Assembly (NCBI RefSeq): GCF_036898095.1
Contig: NC_090745.1
Location: 86,544,217-86,608,216, forward strand
Direction of reading: 5' to 3'
Source of the DNA: Palaemon carinicauda
Taxonomy: Eukaryota; Arthropoda; Malacostraca; Decapoda; Palaemonidae
Length of the DNA: 64,000 bases
A program made the translations under genes and the position numbers. Below the pieces are notes generated by a model. The model did no database searches. It saw nothing but the letters and a program-made list of their open reading frames with translations, and was not told the DNA's origin. Every line of letters begins with the position of its first letter. Position 1 is the first letter of the stretch. Below are positions 54,301 through 64,000 of the stretch, piece by piece.

Positions 54301-55815
54301 CAGACAATTAATGAAGAATGGTGTGATATTAAGAATATATATCAGTCAGTTGGTAGTGAAGTCTTGGGTCCCACAGTTACAAGGAGAAAGCCATGGATAT
54401 CAAATGACACTTGGGATACTATAAAAAGGAGACAAAGACAAAAATTAATTGCTGAAAGTTTTCGAGAAAGTAATAATAATTACAAGGTAGAGCATACTAG
54501 GTATTCCAGTATTGATAGTGAGGTCAAAAGAAAAACCAGGAATGATTGGAGAGAATATTTAGATAGTAAAGCAGATGAGGCTGACAAAGCTTTGAATTCA
54601 AGAAATGGCTATGGTGTAAGAATTGCTCATAGAATTATTAAGAAAATCTCAACTGGGCCAAAGAAGAAGCATATATCCATCAAAAAGAGAGATGGATCTA
54701 TAACAACAACAGAAGATGAAGAATGACAAAGTTGGATGGAACACTTTAGTGAGGTCATGAATAGGAGATATGAAGGGAATAATTTGATTGATATACCTGA
54801 AGCTGATGAAGACCTTAATCCCATGAATAAATTCAGTGTATTTGAAGTCTAAGCAATCCTCAAAACACTAAAGAGATGGAAACCCTCTGTATACGATGGA
54901 ATACCTGCCGAGATGATACTGGCTAAAAATAAAGTGACTCCCAGACTACTTGCAAGATTATTTTGTAGAATGTGACATGAAGAGACAAAACCTGATAAAT
55001 GGGAGTTAGGAGTGTTGGTGAGAATGGCAAAAAAAAGGAGACCTGACTGATTGCAATAATAGCAGAGGCATTACACTTACGTTAGTTATGAAAATATATA
55101 GTATGCTAATTCTAAAGAGACTGGAAAGAAAGATTGATGAGAAGCTGAGATGAACAAGTAGGATTCAGAAAAAGTACAAGTTGCACTGACCAAATTTTCA
55201 TTTTGAGACATGAACAGCAATGCGTAGAATGTAGAAATCCCCTTTTGATGGCCTTTGTGGACTATGAAAAAGCCTTTGATAGCGTGCACTGACCAATTTT
55301 GTGGAGAGTCCTGCGTTATTATGGAATTCCTCTTAACTATGTGAATTTGATTAAGTCTGTTTATGAGCATAACAAGTGCAAAGTTAAGGTTAATGGATCC
55401 TTATCAAATTAATTTCCAGGGAAAAGCGGAGTACTCCAAGGGAATGTGTTGTCACCTATGCTGTTTATCCTCCTCATGGATTTTGTAATGAGTAGAACAG
55501 TTGAAGATGGTGGAGAAGGATTGAACTGGATTGGTGATAGGAATTTAGCAGACCTTGTTAACAGAACACCACAGGATTTGCAATGCTTGCTTACCAGAAT
55601 ACAAGAAATATCACACGAAGTTGGGCTGAAGATAAATAGAAGAAAGACAGAGATGATGAGAATGGAGTATGCAATGGAAGATGAAATATCATTGGAAGGA
55701 GAAAGGATTAATGAGGAAGAATTATTCAAGTATTTAGGAACTATGATCTGCAATACAGGATCTTTGGAATTAGAGTTTAGTGAAAGATTCAAAATAGAAA
55801 ATGAGAAAAAAGCTA
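54301..55815 (+). mobile_element. RTE-like LINE remnant, dead
   Basis: Plus-strand fragment starting inside the region between endonuclease and RT: RRKPWISNDTWDTIKRRQRQ and NGYGVRIAHRIIKKISTGPK (54364-54726). RT follows in broken frames: WKPSVYDGIPAEMI, FVDYEKAFDSVH, LRYYGIPLNYVNLIKSVYEH, GVLQGNVLSPMLFILLMDFV and the 55446-55847 frame. Where relatives have DLDFADDIALL the copy reads RNLADLVNRTPQDLQ, so the catalytic FADD is deleted. It ends with KKARLR at about 55815. The only major TE here on the plus strand. Confidence 0.82.
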
Positions 55816-55958
55816 GGTTAAGGGGACCGTCCGCCACGGTGTTTTGATATACCAACTTTCAGAAATCGAAAATCCTTTTATTGCTTCTATGTATGCAGAA
55901 ACATATCATGCATGCTCTCCAGAAGTTTCAGCCAATTATTTTTACAAATAATGAAGAT

Positions 55959-55976
55959 ATGACAATTTGTCCAAAA
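55959..55976 (-). mobile_element. Outer left terminus of DIRS copy I
   Basis: ATGACAATTTGTCCAAAA. With H removed it joins TTGTATTTTTCCCAGC at 63668, giving a DIRS-type left end comparable with D. Confidence 0.6.
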
Positions 55977-56235
55977 ATGACAAATTCGAATATAATTTGT
56001 ATTTTTCCTAACCATACAAACCTTAGCTATTTACAGAGGGTTACCTTTTAGCGCAGCTGAAATGGCGAGCCATTAGAATTTAACGAGGGTGTATTACCCC
56101 CGCGCTAGTTAGCGGGGGGGTAGGGGAGTGGTAGCTAGCTACCCCTCCTCCCCCTCACACACAGATGAATGCTCACTTTCACTTAGAGGTAGGACTTGTC
56201 TTGGGGGACAGGGCTGGCGGACAAATATGTGTAAA

Positions 56236-56330
56236 TAGCTAAGGTTTGTATGGTTAGGAAAAATACAAATTATCTTCGAATTTGTCATTTGTTCCGTAAC
56301 CAAAATACAAACCACGCTATTTACAGAGGG
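56236..56330. repeat. ICR of DIRS H
   Basis: The left half TAGCTAAGGTTTGTATGG matches the left terminus (CCATACAAACCTTAGCTA) exactly. The right half CAAACCACGCTATTTACAGA matches the right terminus (TAAATAGCGTGGTTTG). Confidence 0.88.
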
Positions 56331-56759
56331 TGACTTACCCCTTAGGTAGGGTGGAAAGTCCCCAGCCATACTGGCTTTGGCTTTACCCGGGGACTCAGAA
56401 TCCGAGTGAGTCGCACTCGAGAAAAGGAGTCCCTTCCCTCACAAGTTCCTTGCTCCGCAAGGAACCATGTGGCCTACGTAAGCTTGTGTGTGAAGGAAGA
56501 AGTGTGACCCGTCCAAGGCAGTTGACCTGGAGTTCCAGAAGGAACTCTGGGTTAGGACGTTCCCAATACCACCTCGTCAGGGTATGGGGGACGCGACAGT
56601 ATTGACTCAATACTCGGAACACAAGGAAGCATGGTTTACCTGCAGAGGTTCGAGGTCAGCTATGCAGAGACCAGGATGCTGTTTCCCCGTAGAGGGGATG
56701 ATGAAGAAAGAAGTAAGGGCCAGACATACTTCTTTCGTTCATGCAGACTAAAACCTGAT

Positions 56760-58130
56760 AACAATGCCCTCAACCTTCTGCTACCTGTCCAAAAAGGAGC
56801 CTAAGGTTAGACCAGCTGTTGTGTAGCCACCACAGAGCGATAGAAAACGTATCGAGACTCCTGTGGGTCACGCCCTGCAGGAAGCGGGCTGCGAAGGTCA
56901 TTAGACGCTTCCAGACTCCAGCTTGTAGCACCTGCGTCACAGAGTAGTATTACTCGAAGGCGAGGGACGTTGCGATGTATCCAACATCGTGCTGTAGGGC
57001 GACGTGACGGGGGAGGGTCTGGAGACAGGTCGAGATGAATGTCCTTGAGTCCGGGCTGAAGAGGTATACTGGTGACTCTCCCCCATGTCCTCCTTGCGCT
57101 CCCAAATCGGCTGCAACTGAGGACAAACTGCAGCTGTTCCCAGCACTAACCTCTCGATTCCTTTACTGGCAAGAAAGAGAAGGTCTTGGGACATCAGATA
57201 CAGAATGGAGACTCGAAATCTTGAATGAATCGGACCGAAGGGCCGGGACCCCCAGATTCTGAGTCTAGCCAACAACTCAGGAGCGAGCCTGAATGTTGCC
57301 TTCCCCTCTTCCTTAGAAAGGGGGGAGTCGTAAGAGACCAAGAAGATTGCTTACACACTGGCCGTGGCCAGAGTGAGCAGGAGACCCAAGGCGGAATACA
57401 ATCCGAGGCCTGTCGTAAAGGGTCTTGAGAAGATCTCTTAAAGGACTAAAAGTCCGAGCCATGCTCCAAGTTGGAGGTCTTCCTCCGACTAGGGCAGGGA
57501 CGATCGTAGCTTCGCACGAGCGAGGATAGATCCAGCGGGCAGGAAAAAGTTATTCCTTTAAGCCTGAAGGTCAGGGAAAGGCTGAGCGACAGGCTTCATT
57601 GCCGAGAGCGGAAAGGAGTTTCCTCCCGCCGAAAGGCAATAAGACCGTTATTGCTGGAGAAGAGGCCTCAAGGGAAGAGGTATATCTCCCATGGCACCAA
57701 CCACCTTAGACTCTTCACTTTGCCTGGGAGACCCCTGTGGATGACTATCGCAGATGACGCGACTGTAGCGGGTTGTCTCTTCTTGAGGAGGAGGCGTAGT
57801 GTCTCCAGGCATGAAGCCGAAGCGACGCCCCGGTTCGGGAGAGATGTCGCAGTGTGGTTGCTTGAGTAGTCTGCGCCGTGGGAGAAGCTCTCCCGGGAGT
57901 TCCGTCAGGGGAAGCAGAGGGTCCAGAAACCGTTCTGCGCATAGTCCCAGTGGAGCTCTCCCATTGAAAGGTTGACAGACAACCTGGTCTTGTTGAGACC
58001 CATTGTCCACAGACAAAAAGGAGGGAAGACGCAGGCGTCGAAGTTGTCCCACCATCACCGGAATGCATCTTGCCAGAGTCTCGGGGTCTGAGACTGGGGG
58101 GAAGAATAGCGGAAGCTTGAGGTTCCAAGC
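56760..58130 (-). pseudogene. DIRS H tyrosine recombinase remnant
   Basis: In D-like order: catalytic half at about 56760-57340 (LSKEEGKATFRLAPELLARL corresponds to the EVTFRFVPEFVAKTQ region of D), core-binding half and RNase H end at about 57640-58130 (ASLRLHAWRH, LPLTELPGELLPRRRLLKQP). Many frameshifts; the catalytic Tyr region is not readable with confidence. Confidence 0.65.
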
Positions 58131-60000
58131 TGTCGCGATCAGGTCCCCCAGACCAGTACTTGCTGGTTACCCAAGGTCAAAGACCCCCAGGTACACTCTC
58201 TCTACGAGGCTCTGCTCGGATAGTCTGAGAGAACATTCCCCTGCCTGGAATGAGAGAGCCGATGGTGGTATTGAGAGAATCTCAATCATCCCGGTATCTC
58301 TACTGCAAGATGTGAAGGTGTGAAAATGCGTCCCCTGCTGGTTAGAATACGCCAGAATCATGAAGTCGACGCGCACGGGGTGACTCGGCAGGAGCTGTAG
58401 GATCTGTAGAGGGGCCAGACTAAGGCCCCTAAGCCTGCCTGAATGAGGGAGAGGTATCCTTCAGGTCTTGACCATAGGCCTGGACCGGAACATGCCCCCC
58501 CCCCCCTTTCCTTTGACGAGTCCGAGAACAGCATCAAGAATGTGGGGAAAGGACGAGAATATCCACTACCATCAAGAGGCTCCATAGGTCAACACCCATT
58601 GCAGGTCTAATAGTTCCGCTGGTCCCATAGGGGCCAGGAAGTCCGGTTAAACATTGCCTGAAGCCACCGGAACTTGGATCGCCCCACATGGAACTTATCC
58701 TGAGGCGACCGTTCGGACTATAGACGGGTCAATGAGGAAAGGAGAACTAGGAAACGTTCCAAGTTAGGGCTGAAAGCTCTGCTTGACTGAGAACAGGTAC
58801 TGCGACTCTCCTCAGTCTTGCCACAGTCAACCGAAAGGAAGGCTCGGAGGATGTGGTAACAGAATCTGGCGTCCCCAGGTGGTCACCCATCCAAGTACCG
58901 ACGTTGCTTAACCTCGCTGGACGGACGAGAAGCGGGGTTGACTCAATATCATGGCCAGATACTCCAGATGTTGAGGCAGAGGAAGAGAAGGCTCCAAGCA
59001 AAATACCATGAGCCCACACTCATGGTAAGCATCCGGAAGCTTGTCCCGGCGCTGAAGAAGGTCGAACCCGAGCCTACCGGAGTTGACCAGCCCTCCAAAC
59101 AGCAGAGGAGGCGGAAGCCTGCACCTGAGCGGCCAAGAGGAAGGCAGGGAGAGTTCTCTGGGGAAACAAACCTGCTATGCCACGGCGGGATAGCCACACT
59201 GCATCATAAGCAGGAATACTTGCAGTCTAGGCTGAATTCGACGAGCACCCTGGAAGATGGATGGAATGGAAACTGAAAGTACCCGTCCTTCCGATCCAGG
59301 GTTTAAGGAGTCCTGTCGCCTCGTTACCAGTCTGATCGATTCTGCTGGTCTACGCTGGCCGAAGTTTGTTCGACAAACTTGATCAGGGCTGAGAGGTCGA
59401 CTAAGGACATCCCCTCTCAGATCCTTTCTTACAAGAAAGGATCGACTGAGGAGGCCGGGGGTGAAGCCGTCGATGATCCTAAGGAAGACCTTCGCCTAAG
59501 GTATGGATCATTCTGCCCAACCGGGCAACTCTGCTGACGCTATGGCATAGAGGTTCAGAGACACTGAATTCGCTGACAGAGACGGCAGGCGCGATATCCT
59601 TGGCTGATCACAGAGATTGTGCGGGAATGGGCATCAGGAAGCTGTCATTCGGATGAGTAACCTTAAGCATCCTCCCAGCGAAAAAACCTGCAATCCTAGA
59701 GTTCGTGAACTCCTTTTAGGACTATGCCCCGCCGGGGGAGTCTCCCGTGCCATCTGTTCCTGACAGGAGGAAACTGCAATTGGACACCTTGTCCCAGTTG
59801 TCGTAGCCGATAACTTAGGCCGACGTGGTTGAAAGAAAAGGGCGCTGGAGCCCTGCAGAGTCTGGAAGAAAGCGCCTTGGAGGAGTGAAAACGGAAGTCG
59901 ATTTCATCCGCACAGCCGCTGTCTAAGTCTCTGTCCTTGGGCACAAACAAACTCTTCTCAAGGATGGAAGGGTGTCTGAGGTCGTCGACCTCCACAGATG
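58130..60000 (-). pseudogene. DIRS H RT-RNase H remnant
   Basis: Scattered segments align by order and DNA similarity with D (for example the LFSDSSKERGG equivalent near 58540 and the ALIKFVEQTS equivalent near 59360). Active-site YLDD not seen. No frame longer than about 130 codons belongs to it. Confidence 0.55.
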
Positions 60001-62560
60001 AGACACCCGAAGGAAGCCCTCAGTCAGCGCGTCCAGATGGTACAACATCGAGCTTGTCCGCAAGTTAGATACGTAACGACGAAAGGCCAAGGTGCCTGAG
60101 CTCGAGAGGAGGAAAGTACCTATGATCTTCCTGTAGCTTCCTTGAACCAAACCTCGGAGGGAACCAAACCGAGGAGGGAAAGGACCTGGTAAGCCCCCAG
60201 AGGAAGGGGTAAGCAGTCACCCCTTGTCCGATGGAGAAATCTCGAACGGAAAGCCCCCCAGCCAAAAATCCTTCCAGGGAATGACGGGGAAGGGCTAACC
60301 CAGGTTCAGGAAAGAGGAGTGTTGCTCAGATCTCCCTTAAGTTTCTCCTATTCTTGCAAGTGCCATGCTCTGCGTTTACGGGGTGAGGCCGTGTTCTGGA
60401 AATACGCTCCAGAAGAACTCGCCAGGCTGCCCATGCTGCGAAAACCCCATTGGGAATCGTGGTCGCAATCGCCCTGGAGCTCGCGCGACGGTAATTCAAA
60501 GATTTTCGCGTGGGCGAACGTGGAAGCGCCCATGCGCGGTAACGCAAACGAAGGTGAGCGAAGGAGCGCAGAAGGAGGGCGAGCGTGGTAGGAAGGGCGA
60601 GAGCTGGTGGTCGGCGAGCGATAACCCATAGACGAGCAATGGATACTGCAAGAAATAAGCCGACGTTTGTGCGAAGAAACACTGTAGGTTCGCGCGACGG
60701 AATACCATCCGTCCGCGCGATGGAAAACCGTTGGTTCGCGCGTGGGCGAACATTGGAGAGCATGGGCGCGGACGCGCATGAGCGTAGACGTGCAGGCACG
60801 TGGGCGTGTGGGCGCGCGGGCGAGCGGTCGCGCGGGCGCGCAGGCAAGCGGTCGCGCAGGCGAGCGGTCGTCAGGGTGGGCAGGTGGATGAGCGCGAGTC
60901 CGAGGCGGCGAACGCAAGCGTTAGCGCGATGGCGAGGAAAACCGCTGCCGCGTGGGCGAGGAAGACCGCTGGCGATATGGATCAACAAGCGATCGGTGGT
61001 GAGCTGGTGAGCGCTAACGCGCAGGTTGGCGATGGCGCGTTGTGTTATGCCGACGCGATGGTCGAGCAGCATGCGCAGGTGAGCGATCGTGCGTTGGCGA
61101 GCAATATGCGAAGGTGAGCGATCGCGAGCAGCATGTGCAGGAGGGCGATCGCGCGATGGTGATCAGCATGCGTAGATGGGCGGTCGCGCGATGGCGAGCA
61201 GCCTCTGCAGGTGGGCGGTCGCGCGATGGCGAGCAGCCTCTGCAGGTGGGCGATCGCGCGATGGCTATCAGCATGCGCAGGGTCGCGCGATGGCGATCAG
61301 CATCCGCAGGTGTGCGGTCGCGCGATGGCGATCAGCATCCGCAGTTGAGGGTCGCGCGATGGCGATCAGCATCCGCAGTTGAGGGTCGCGCGATGGCGAT
61401 CAGCATCCGCAGTTGAGGGTCGCGCGATGGCGATCAGCATCCGCAGTTGAGGGTCGCGCGATGGCGATCAGCATCCGCAGTTGAGGGTCGCGCGATGGCG
61501 ATCAGCATCCGCAGTTGAGGGTCGCGCGATGGCGATCAGCATCCGCAGTTGAGGGTCGCGCGATGGCGATCAGCATCCGCAGTTGAGGGTCGCGCGATGG
61601 CGATCAGCATCCGCAGTTGAGGGTCGCGCGATGGCGATCAGCATGCACAGGTTAGCTAGTAGCTGGCGAACCATGTTCCTTCAGAAGAGTTGGAGAACGT
61701 TGGCGTGCCGGCTGTAACACACGCGGGCGATCCGGAGATCGCCGAGAGACAGGTGATCGCTGGCGAGCTGATGATCGCTGACGAGCAGAAGGCTACGCGT
61801 GGAAGCCTGTGCATAGAAAAAGAGTCCTTGACCCCGACCTGAACCGAAGTTCTAGATCGCGAGGGCGAACGTGGGCGCACAGGGCGCGTAACAGGAACCA
61901 ACAGGAACAGCAGGGATGATCATCATGAAAGCGCTGACGAACAGGAGAGCGCTGATGAGCAGAAGAGCGCCTGTGCGCTAACACTGAGCAGGAGCAGGAG
62001 AGAACACAGCAGAAGGGCGCGCAGGGAAACCCTGACACGCAAGGGAAGAACCCCCGTGGGAGGCAACCCTTTGCCCCAAAGGGATCGTTGTCCGCCGGGA
62101 GACTGATGTCCGTCGGAAGACCGCTGTCCGTCGGGAAGACCGTTGTCCGTCGGGAAAACCGTTGCCCGTCGGAAGACGAGATCAGACTGCTGTCCATCTG
62201 CACCAAGGCGGAAGATTGAGAAAAAGGAGTTGTAGGCTGCAAACGGAGATTCAAAAAGGCGCCTCAAGCACCCTTATAGGGAGATGAGAGGCCCTCACGA
62301 TGAGGCGGACGGTGGGCCTTACGGCGAGGGAGGCCAACAGCAACAGCAACAGAAGAAACCTCCGAAGAGGAGTCTCTATGAGTGTACTCTCTCGCGAACG
62401 AAAGAGAAACACTTCGTAGAAGAGACTGGTCAGCCAGTGACCTAAAAGGAGCAATCCTCCGAAGAGGAGCTCCTGCAGTTGCCCAGCCCCTTGAGCGAAA
62501 CTGCAGGTGTGACCGCTCAGCACCAAGAGCATAGTCGCACGAAAAAAAGGCAAGAGAAGA
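60000..62560 (-). pseudogene. DIRS H Gag remnant, CpG-rich
   Basis: Matches D Gag in RKAHRPPHREGLSSPYKGA (62264-62330; D has RKAHRPLRRKGLPSPYKGA), in RPVRPRSPSRSRTSVQVGVK (about 61850) and in RS/RP-rich text (RDRLPARPRDRSPARP, about 60850). The N-terminal Cys/His cluster was not found. The region at 60480-61650 is very GC- and CpG-rich. Confidence 0.65.
61321..61644. repeat. 34-bp tandem array, nine perfect copies
   Basis: The unit contains GATGGCGATCAGCATCCGCA plus GTTGAGGGTCGCGC. Nine consecutive perfect units from about 61321 to 61626, then a partial one. Diverged, longer units precede it from about 61100 (GAGCAGCCTCTGCAGGTGGG type). The unit is not a multiple of three, so it rotates the reading frame. 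Confidence 0.95.
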
Positions 62561-63477
62561 ACCCCCCAAAAGGGGAAAAACTCAAGCCTGGACAGGAAAA
62601 ACTTCCCACGGAAGGAAAGTTACCCGCCCAAGGAGGCAAGCCTCCTGAGAGTTCTAAAATGAACTGGAGAGCTGTCCGTCGTCACGGGAGTACTTCCAGT
62701 AGAAGGAGACACGCCCCTGACGAAAATGCAAGGGGGGAGGCAGCAACAGCCGAATCCCCAGGACTCAACAAGACAGCTCACACCGTTGCTATATTACAGA
62801 AACGAACTAGATCGGTAACTGTAAAAAAAAAATAAAACAAATAATATTAGTACACATTCATTCCCCCGGGAAGGATCCGAAGAGGAATCCCGAGGGAAAG
62901 GAAACAAGAATTACACAACAGGCACGTGCCCTCACAACCACTTACACTCACGGAAGGAGAGCTGTAACCAAAACAGAATTATAACAATTATAATTATGTA
63001 ACTATGTAATTATGTAATTTAAAAATGAATGAACACTAAAGAAAGAACGAAAACCCCGAAAGGAATCGTTCTACAAGCTGAAAAACAAAAAACAACTACA
63101 ATTAGATTCATAACTAATTGAGACAAACGTACGGCGTAGCAACCCCCCCACACGGAAAGGAAGCTACAAGGGCGTAGTAACACGTAGTAAAAGGGTGAAC
63201 GACCTCAAGAGAGAGAGAGAGAAAGACATAAGTCAAACTCGATCGCCACCCATAAAATTACGCCGTGGTGACCTAACTGCCGAGGACTCCACGTAGATAT
63301 CGTACACTACACACACAACTCTGAAAATGAAACTTACTTATTCTATACTCAAATATATATACAAACATGAAAACATGTTTACATATATATTGAGTAAATG
63401 AAAAGTAAGCGATTAAGTAAAGACAAAACAAACAATGGCTGCCAAGAGAGGACCAAGACAGAGACGTCTGTCACAGT
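62561..63477 (-). promoter_or_regulatory. DIRS H 5' leader
   Basis: Non-coding sequence between Gag and the right terminal repeat. Contains AT-rich stretches and a short GA repeat at 63213-63222. Presumed promoter by position only. Confidence 0.4.
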
Positions 63478-63667
63478 CCGAGCCAAAAGTGAAAGTGAGC
63501 ATTCATCTGTGTGTGAGGGGGAGGAGGGGTAGCTAGCTACCACTCCCCTACCGCTAACTAGCGCGGGGGTAATACACCCTCGTTAAATTCTAATGGCTCG
63601 CCATTTCAGCTGCGCTAAAAGGTAACCCTCTGTAAATAGCGTGGTTTGTATTTCGGTTAAGGAACAA
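63478..63667. repeat. Right inverted terminal repeat of DIRS H
   Basis: Inverse of 55977-56185; ends CGGTTAAGGAACAA. Confidence 0.88.
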
Positions 63668-64000
63668 TTGTATTTTTCCCAGCTATACAAACCCGTAATC
63701 ATTTAATATAGGAATTCGCTTCAGCTCAGCTGAAACAGCTGAAGAGAGAGAAAACCAGACAGTTGTGCTGATTGGTTGGCTGGCGGTATGGAGCACCCCC
63801 CACCCCCTCAGCACTTGGCCCATTGCAAGAATCTCTTGAAAGCAAGTGTGGAGGCAATGCCCCTGATTTCATGAGCTTTAACCCTCGCTGGTGCTTGGAC
63901 TCTTGAGGAAGTCTCATACGCCTTGTGGATGGCCTCACGGATCCTGAAGGATATCGTGTTCCTCGACACCTCCCTCTTGGTTCCGCTGGTGCTAACGAAG
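63668..64000 (-). mobile_element. DIRS copy I, left end and YR fragment, runs off the window
   Basis: Begins with a left-terminus motif (TTGTATTTTTCCCAGC). The minus strand from 64000 to about 63800 reads FVSTSGTKREVSRNTISFRI and AHEIRGIASTLAFKR, the YR region with the HxxR box as in D (LFVSTGRTKRRVTKNTIS and AHNVRGVATSLAFKR). A stop follows shortly and the Tyr segment is missing, so the recombinase is truncated at its C-terminus. Confidence 0.78.

Larger units (their letters stand above)
55977..63667 (-). mobile_element. DIRS copy H, full-length but decayed coding
   Basis: Inverted terminal repeats at 55977-56185 and 63478-63667, and an ICR at 56236-56330. Same subfamily as D (terminus AATTTGTATTTTTCCTAACC). 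YR, RT and Gag are recognisable only in short frames. Gag contains a large 34-bp tandem array. The terminal repeats are much better preserved than the coding, which suggests mobilisation in trans or selection on the ends only. Confidence 0.88.

Noticed and set aside
61321..61644. Regular 34-bp units resembling a CRISPR array
   Set aside because: Units are directly abutting with no unique spacers, and the setting is a eukaryotic retroelement gag gene.
1..64000. tRNA or rRNA genes
   Set aside because: No convincing cloverleaf boxes or rRNA stretches were seen by eye; a tRNAscan or Rfam run would be needed to exclude small ones.

Overview
This is an animal nuclear genome, most likely an arthropod and probably a decapod crustacean. 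The evidence is an AT-rich intronic background with GNAT-type acetyltransferase exons bounded by GT/AG splice sites, and very many DIRS-type tyrosine-recombinase (YR) retrotransposons, which are common in decapods. A short repeat at 32143-32276 also matches, from memory, a repeat seen often in decapod transcripts. There are no bacterial operons, and almost every long reading frame belongs to a transposable element (TE). Species cannot be named from the sequence alone. || Host gene. Two minus-strand exons, 53029-53170 and 12008-12151, join in phase to give the acetyl-CoA binding part and C-terminus of a GNAT N-acetyltransferase. The intron between them (12152-53028, about 40.9 kb) is almost entirely nested TEs. 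Upstream exons were not found. || Layout. 1-1450: end of DIRS copy A. 1744-10509: DIRS copy B, with an intact Tigger/pogo DNA transposon at 7557-10061. 10510-12007: downstream of the host gene. 12008-12151: last exon. 12387-20420: DIRS copy D. 20971-26905: rearranged DIRS copy E, with a 5'-truncated LINE at 24713-25366. 26906-27911, 34661-37310 and 43849-44470: one minus-strand APE/RNase H LINE split by DIRS copies F (27912-34660) and G (37311-43848). 45856-52303: DIRS copy C. 53029-53170: host exon. 54301-55815: plus-strand RTE-like LINE. 55977-63667: DIRS copy H, inserted in the terminus of DIRS copy I (55959-55976 and 63668-64000). || How the DIRS copies work. Each near-complete copy has inverted terminal repeats. 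About 230-300 bp inside the left end (870-1,180 bp in E) it also has an internal complementary region (ICR). One ICR half matches the left terminus and the other matches the right terminus, as expected of a circular replication intermediate. Coding order on the minus strand is Gag, RT-RNase H, YR. G and D are the most complete: RT has YLDD, and the YR keeps its HxxR box and Tyr. B and C share a deletion of the RT palm, and F lacks RT-RNase H entirely, so these are non-autonomous. All DIRS copies, the split LINE and Tigger point the same way as the host gene.
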